A stretch of 39,321 nucleotides of DNA, from positions 1-39,321 of the forward strand of contig CAMAQF010000035.1 of assembly GCA_945860265.1 (NCBI GenBank), given 5' to 3'. Positions 36,699 to 39,321 of the stretch are shown in pieces. Position 1 is the first letter of the stretch. Each line of letters begins with the position of its first letter. The notes under the pieces were generated by a model that saw nothing but the letters and a program-made list of their open reading frames with translations, was not told the DNA's origin and ran no database searches. The stretch is from Emticicia agri (GTDB lineage Bacteria > Bacteroidota > Bacteroidia > Cytophagales > Spirosomataceae). The translations under genes were made by a program, and so were the position numbers.

Positions 36699-38894
36699 CT
36701 AAACATTCCACCAATAAGTAAACTTCAAGACCAGAGCACGGTTGCGTACTTGGAATGTATCTGAAATATAATTATCGGTATAAACCAAAAATAAATCTGA
36801 TGCTGGACTATATCGCCACTGTAAACGAGTATTCAGATTCATGTTTTTGGTTTGATTATTAAACTGTAAGAAATTGGTAAAAAACAGTTTATTAGTGAAA
36901 GTTACATCAATTTTTGGACCGATCAACCAAAAGCTATATTGTTTATTGATTAATTCTTTCAGTAAAACGGCATCATTTTTAAACTCTAGACGATTATAAT
37001 TAGCCGCAATTGTCATGGCCACATAAGGCTGGAAACGATAACCAACTTCACCATTCAGACGCAAACGTGTGCCATTGGCATAATAACCGCCATATCGACT
37101 CGAAACCAAATAAGTTAATAATGCTTGTGGTTTTGAAGTATAATCAAACCCAAACGAATTCCATTGATGTTGGCTACCTTTTGGTAAAAATACTCCAGCA
37201 TAGTTTGTAGGGTCAAATTGATTGAGCAAATACACATAATTATGAGCCACCCAAGCCATCAAGGTGCTTGTTTTTCGGAAGTTTACACGATAGGCCAAAA
37301 ATTTCTCGTTTTCGGTTTCTTTTGAAAAATCATGTAAAAAATAATGAGTAAACATAGTTGTTGGACCGTGACTTAACACCTTTTTCGATGATTTAGGAAA
37401 AAATAAATAGCCCATTTGAGGATTTAGTTTTCCGTAATTTAAACGAGGAACATAGCCTACTTCTGCAGAATAATTTGTGCCGACTTGCTCAAATTGTAGG
37501 CCAGCAGTCCAGCGTTTATTGGTATAAAGTATATTTCCTGCCAAAACACCATCATTGGGTTTTGTACTTGGTGTAAAAGATTTTAGGTAGAGTAATTTTC
37601 CTGTCCAAGCGTTGTTTTTTGAAAGAATATTATATTCAACACCGATATTTCGGTTATATTCACTTATGTTTTTCGTGTCAGTAACCGACTGATAGTCAAG
37701 CGTTTGTTTATTAACAAACATTACTGCAATATTTGAGCGTGCAAAAACCCTACGTTGTAAAGCAATCACACCAAAATTTTGAGCATTCGATATAACATCA
37801 TTCTTGCCTGTTTGCATATCCATAAAGCCGATTCGCCAATCTTTGTTTAGTTTTCCACTCACTCTAGCACCAAAACGAATTGGCGTATTTAAACCAATAC
37901 GGCGAGAGAAAAACGGTCGGATATTTTGATAACCAAAGTTTGAGAATAAATCACCATTTTCTAAGAAAAACTGACGTTTCTCCGGAAATAACAATTCAAA
38001 ACGGTCAAGATTTGTCTGTTGTTGGTCAACTTCTACTTGCGAAAAATCAGGGTTTACTGTAAGGTCGAGATTTATAGAGGAAGTCAATCCAACTTTTGCA
38101 TCAAAGCCTACGTCACCCCTATAATTGCTTGGAAGTTTCTTTTCTTGATTGCGAGATACACCCCCCAAAATAAAAGGAATTATCGAAATATTCGATGAGG
38201 CCGTTGGCGGTTCTTCATCCCAAATTAACGAAGCTGCATAAGCCAAAGATGCCGTAGGAAACTGACGTGGAACAGGAGCCCAAGCTGATTTTTCGGTTGT
38301 TTTAAGGTCTAATCGGCTGAAATTTATTCCCCAACGTTTAATTCCTTTTTTATATCGAAGTGTTTTAAATGGAATAGCACATTCCCAAACCCATTTTTCA
38401 TCGTCATATTTTACTTCTGAAACCCATTTGTTTTCCCAAGTCAGACTAATACTACTGCCATTAAACATGAGTCCGTCCCATTGGGCTCCCATGGCATTTG
38501 CTCCGAACGAAAAACCATTTGTTTGATCGTCAAAAGTATCAATAAACAACAAATCATTATCGTTTTTTCCAAAACTAAAATCTCTTTTCAATGATTCTAC
38601 CATATAAGGGCCTGGGAGTTTGTCATAATTGATAAAAACAACGTAAAGATTTTTTTCATCATAAGTCATTTTTACATCTGTACGTACTTTTGCGTAGCTC
38701 GTATCCATCGGTAAAACTTGATGAAAATCAGTAGCCAATTGAGCATCAGCCCAGGCTTTTTCATCAACAATTCCATCAATTTTTAGCGGTGAAGTGGCAC
38801 GACGGATGCGATATTCTACTTTTTCGTTTTTACTTTGGGCAAAAGAGAAGAGAGAATTGAGTATAAGAACGGCAATAAATAGGTTTTTGAGCAT
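36699..38894 (-). CDS. Exported CBM9-like/DUF5916-type outer-membrane protein
   Basis: 731 residues. Signal peptide MLKNLFIAVLILNSLFSFAQ. Residues ~28-215 form a CBM9-like beta-sandwich (KIDGIVDEKAWADAQLATDFHQV, then DVKMTYDEKNLYVVFINYD and WECAIPFKTLRYK). The rest (~240-731) is a long beta-barrel-like region with many aromatic strand ends, including LDLTVNPDFSQVEVDQQQTNLDRFELLFPEKRQFFLENGDLF, a motif typical of DUF5916 outer-membrane proteins. Its role is unknown. Relatives in Bacteroidota are often near peptidase or T9SS genes. A TAGTTTTG -7 box lies on the minus strand at 38924-38931, 30 nt before the start. The family assignment is fairly sure; the function is not. Confidence 0.88.
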   Translation of the reverse strand: MLKNLFIAVLILNSLFSFAQSKNEKVEYRIRRATSPLKIDGIVDEKAWADAQLATDFHQVLPMDTSYAKVRTDVKMTYDEKNLYVVFINYDKLPGPYMVESLKRDFSFGKNDNDLLFIDTFDDQTNGFSFGANAMGAQWDGLMFNGSSISLTWENKWVSEVKYDDEKWVWECAIPFKTLRYKKGIKRWGINFSRLDLKTTEKSAWAPVPRQFPTASLAYAASLIWDEEPPTASSNISIIPFILGGVSRNQEKKLPSNYRGDVGFDAKVGLTSSINLDLTVNPDFSQVEVDQQQTNLDRFELLFPEKRQFFLENGDLFSNFGYQNIRPFFSRRIGLNTPIRFGARVSGKLNKDWRIGFMDMQTGKNDVISNAQNFGVIALQRRVFARSNIAVMFVNKQTLDYQSVTDTKNISEYNRNIGVEYNILSKNNAWTGKLLYLKSFTPSTKPNDGVLAGNILYTNKRWTAGLQFEQVGTNYSAEVGYVPRLNYGKLNPQMGYLFFPKSSKKVLSHGPTTMFTHYFLHDFSKETENEKFLAYRVNFRKTSTLMAWVAHNYVYLLNQFDPTNYAGVFLPKGSQHQWNSFGFDYTSKPQALLTYLVSSRYGGYYANGTRLRLNGEVGYRFQPYVAMTIAANYNRLEFKNDAVLLKELINKQYSFWLIGPKIDVTFTNKLFFTNFLQFNNQTKNMNLNTRLQWRYSPASDLFLVYTDNYISDTFQVRNRALVLKFTYWWNV

Positions 38895-38923
38895 TGTAAA
38901 TTTAAAATGTAGTTTATATATTA

Positions 38924-38931
38924 CAAAACTA
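38924..38931 (-). promoter_or_regulatory. -7 box of the CBM9-like gene
   Basis: Minus strand TAGTTTTG, exact to TAnnTTTG, predicted start near 38917 with a ~23-nt leader. No correctly spaced TTG. Confidence 0.45.
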
Positions 38932-39003
38932 CGTTTTTTCTGTACTTTTTACTTACGATTACGCCCAAATGGTTGAAAATAGCGACAAATTACTTTTAAA
39001 ATT

Positions 39004-39034
39004 AAAAACCAGTTCGTGGAAGAACTGGTTTTTT
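39004..39034. terminator. Orphan terminator-like hairpin
   Basis: AAAAACCAGTTC with GAACTGGTTTTT, a perfect 12-bp stem with a 6-nt loop and a T-run. No gene on either strand within the window ends here, so it probably marks a gene that has been lost or lies rearranged. Confidence 0.75.
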
Positions 39035-39132
39035 CGTTTCCCCAGAGTCTCCGTTTTTCACGGTACTCCGAGGCATTGGTCTTTGTTTTTTGGAGAATGT
39101 TTTTCACTCCTTATTCGCATTGACCCTCGCCC

Positions 39133-39167
39133 TCAGAGTCCCCTACGTGCCTTCGGGAGACTCTGAC
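39133..39167. repeat. Dispersed palindromic repeat before the sugar dehydrogenase remnant
   Basis: TCAGAGTCCCC and GGGAGACTCTGA pair almost completely around ~12 nt; a further CAGAGTCTCC copy sits at ~39042-39051. The left boundary is uncertain. It appears to mark the junction where the coding similarity of the downstream fragment begins. Confidence 0.6.
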
Positions 39168-39177
39168 GGAACGGAAA

Positions 39178-39321
39178 AACAACCTTTTTGTAAGCTGTTT
39201 GAGCGGAATGCACATTGCTCGTTTGATTATCGAAAACAACCGAGTAGTTGGCGAAGAAAGATTATTAACCGAAGAATCTCAACGATTCCGTGATGTAACA
39301 CAAGGCAAAGATGGTGCTTTA
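39178..39321 (+). pseudogene. 3' part of a PQQ-dependent sugar dehydrogenase-like gene (cut by window end)
   Basis: The frame is open from 39124 to the end of the window. From 39178 it reads NNLFVSCLSGMHIARLII, VVGEERLLTEESQRFRDVTQGKDGAL, matching the C-terminal propeller blade of soluble sugar dehydrogenases of the YliI/Asd group (the GxHIARL, EERLL and RFRDVxQGxDGA pattern). The rest of the propeller, which should precede this, is missing: upstream is only repeat DNA and the divergent CBM9-like gene. It therefore looks like a remnant rather than a whole gene. The alternative is that the window edge hides a rearranged copy. Residues 39124-39177 encode repeat-derived peptide. Confidence 0.7.

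Noticed and set aside
38969..39166. 65-residue plus-strand ORF at the right edge
   Set aside because: It crosses the terminator hairpin and the palindromic repeat and has no promoter or family features.

Overview
The window is AT-rich chromosomal DNA from a Bacteroidota bacterium, most likely order Cytophagales (Spirosomaceae-like; the genus cannot be fixed from sequence alone). The evidence is the type IX secretion pair PorU/PorV, a GH3-family protein, a bacillithiol disulfide reductase (YpdA), OmpA/PD40 and CBM9-like envelope proteins, weak or absent Shine-Dalgarno sequences, and Bacteroidota-type promoters (TTG, about 19-22 nt, TAnnTTTG).

Layout. 1-956: the 3' end of an ISL3-type transposase, followed by a tandem array of palindromic repeats. 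957-5417 (minus): a small envelope protein, a MarR regulator with a clear operator, a DUF6702-type protein whose N-terminus has been invaded by dispersed repeats, the RseP protease, and an unknown exported protein. 5586-11602: ypdA (plus), a convergent GT87-type glycosyltransferase, and a short division cluster rsmH-ftsL-ftsI (minus). 11706-15303 (plus): an exported thioredoxin-like lipoprotein, idi, a cyclophilin-type isomerase and an RmlD-like reductase. 15420-17006: nadD and, divergently from interleaved promoters, an unusual fusion of an archaeal-type CMP kinase domain with a ParB/sulfiredoxin-like domain. 17095-21003: a sigma/anti-sigma pair, rsgA, a 36-residue membrane peptide gene with its own promoter and terminator, and rfaE1. 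21252-25936: an OmpA/PD40 protein, a decayed gene with a small partner ORF, purU, and two exported thioredoxin-fold proteins. 26133-32918 (plus): mazG, ruvX, a SprT-like protease gene, porU and porV. 33052-38894 (minus): a fumarylacetoacetate hydrolase family protein, a GH3 protein, a glycerophosphodiesterase and a CBM9/DUF5916-like outer-membrane protein. The right edge holds a repeat and the start-less 3' part of a PQQ-type sugar dehydrogenase.

Most genes are core housekeeping and envelope functions: peptidoglycan synthesis, protein export, NAD and nucleotide hygiene, and redox control. There is no phage, CRISPR array, rRNA or tRNA that I can recognise. The most unusual content is the CMP kinase-ParB fusion beside nadD, and the dense short palindromic repeats, several of which have entered coding sequence: the signal-peptide regions of the DUF6702 protein and PorU, and the sugar dehydrogenase remnant. 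An IS element has also landed inside the tandem palindrome array.
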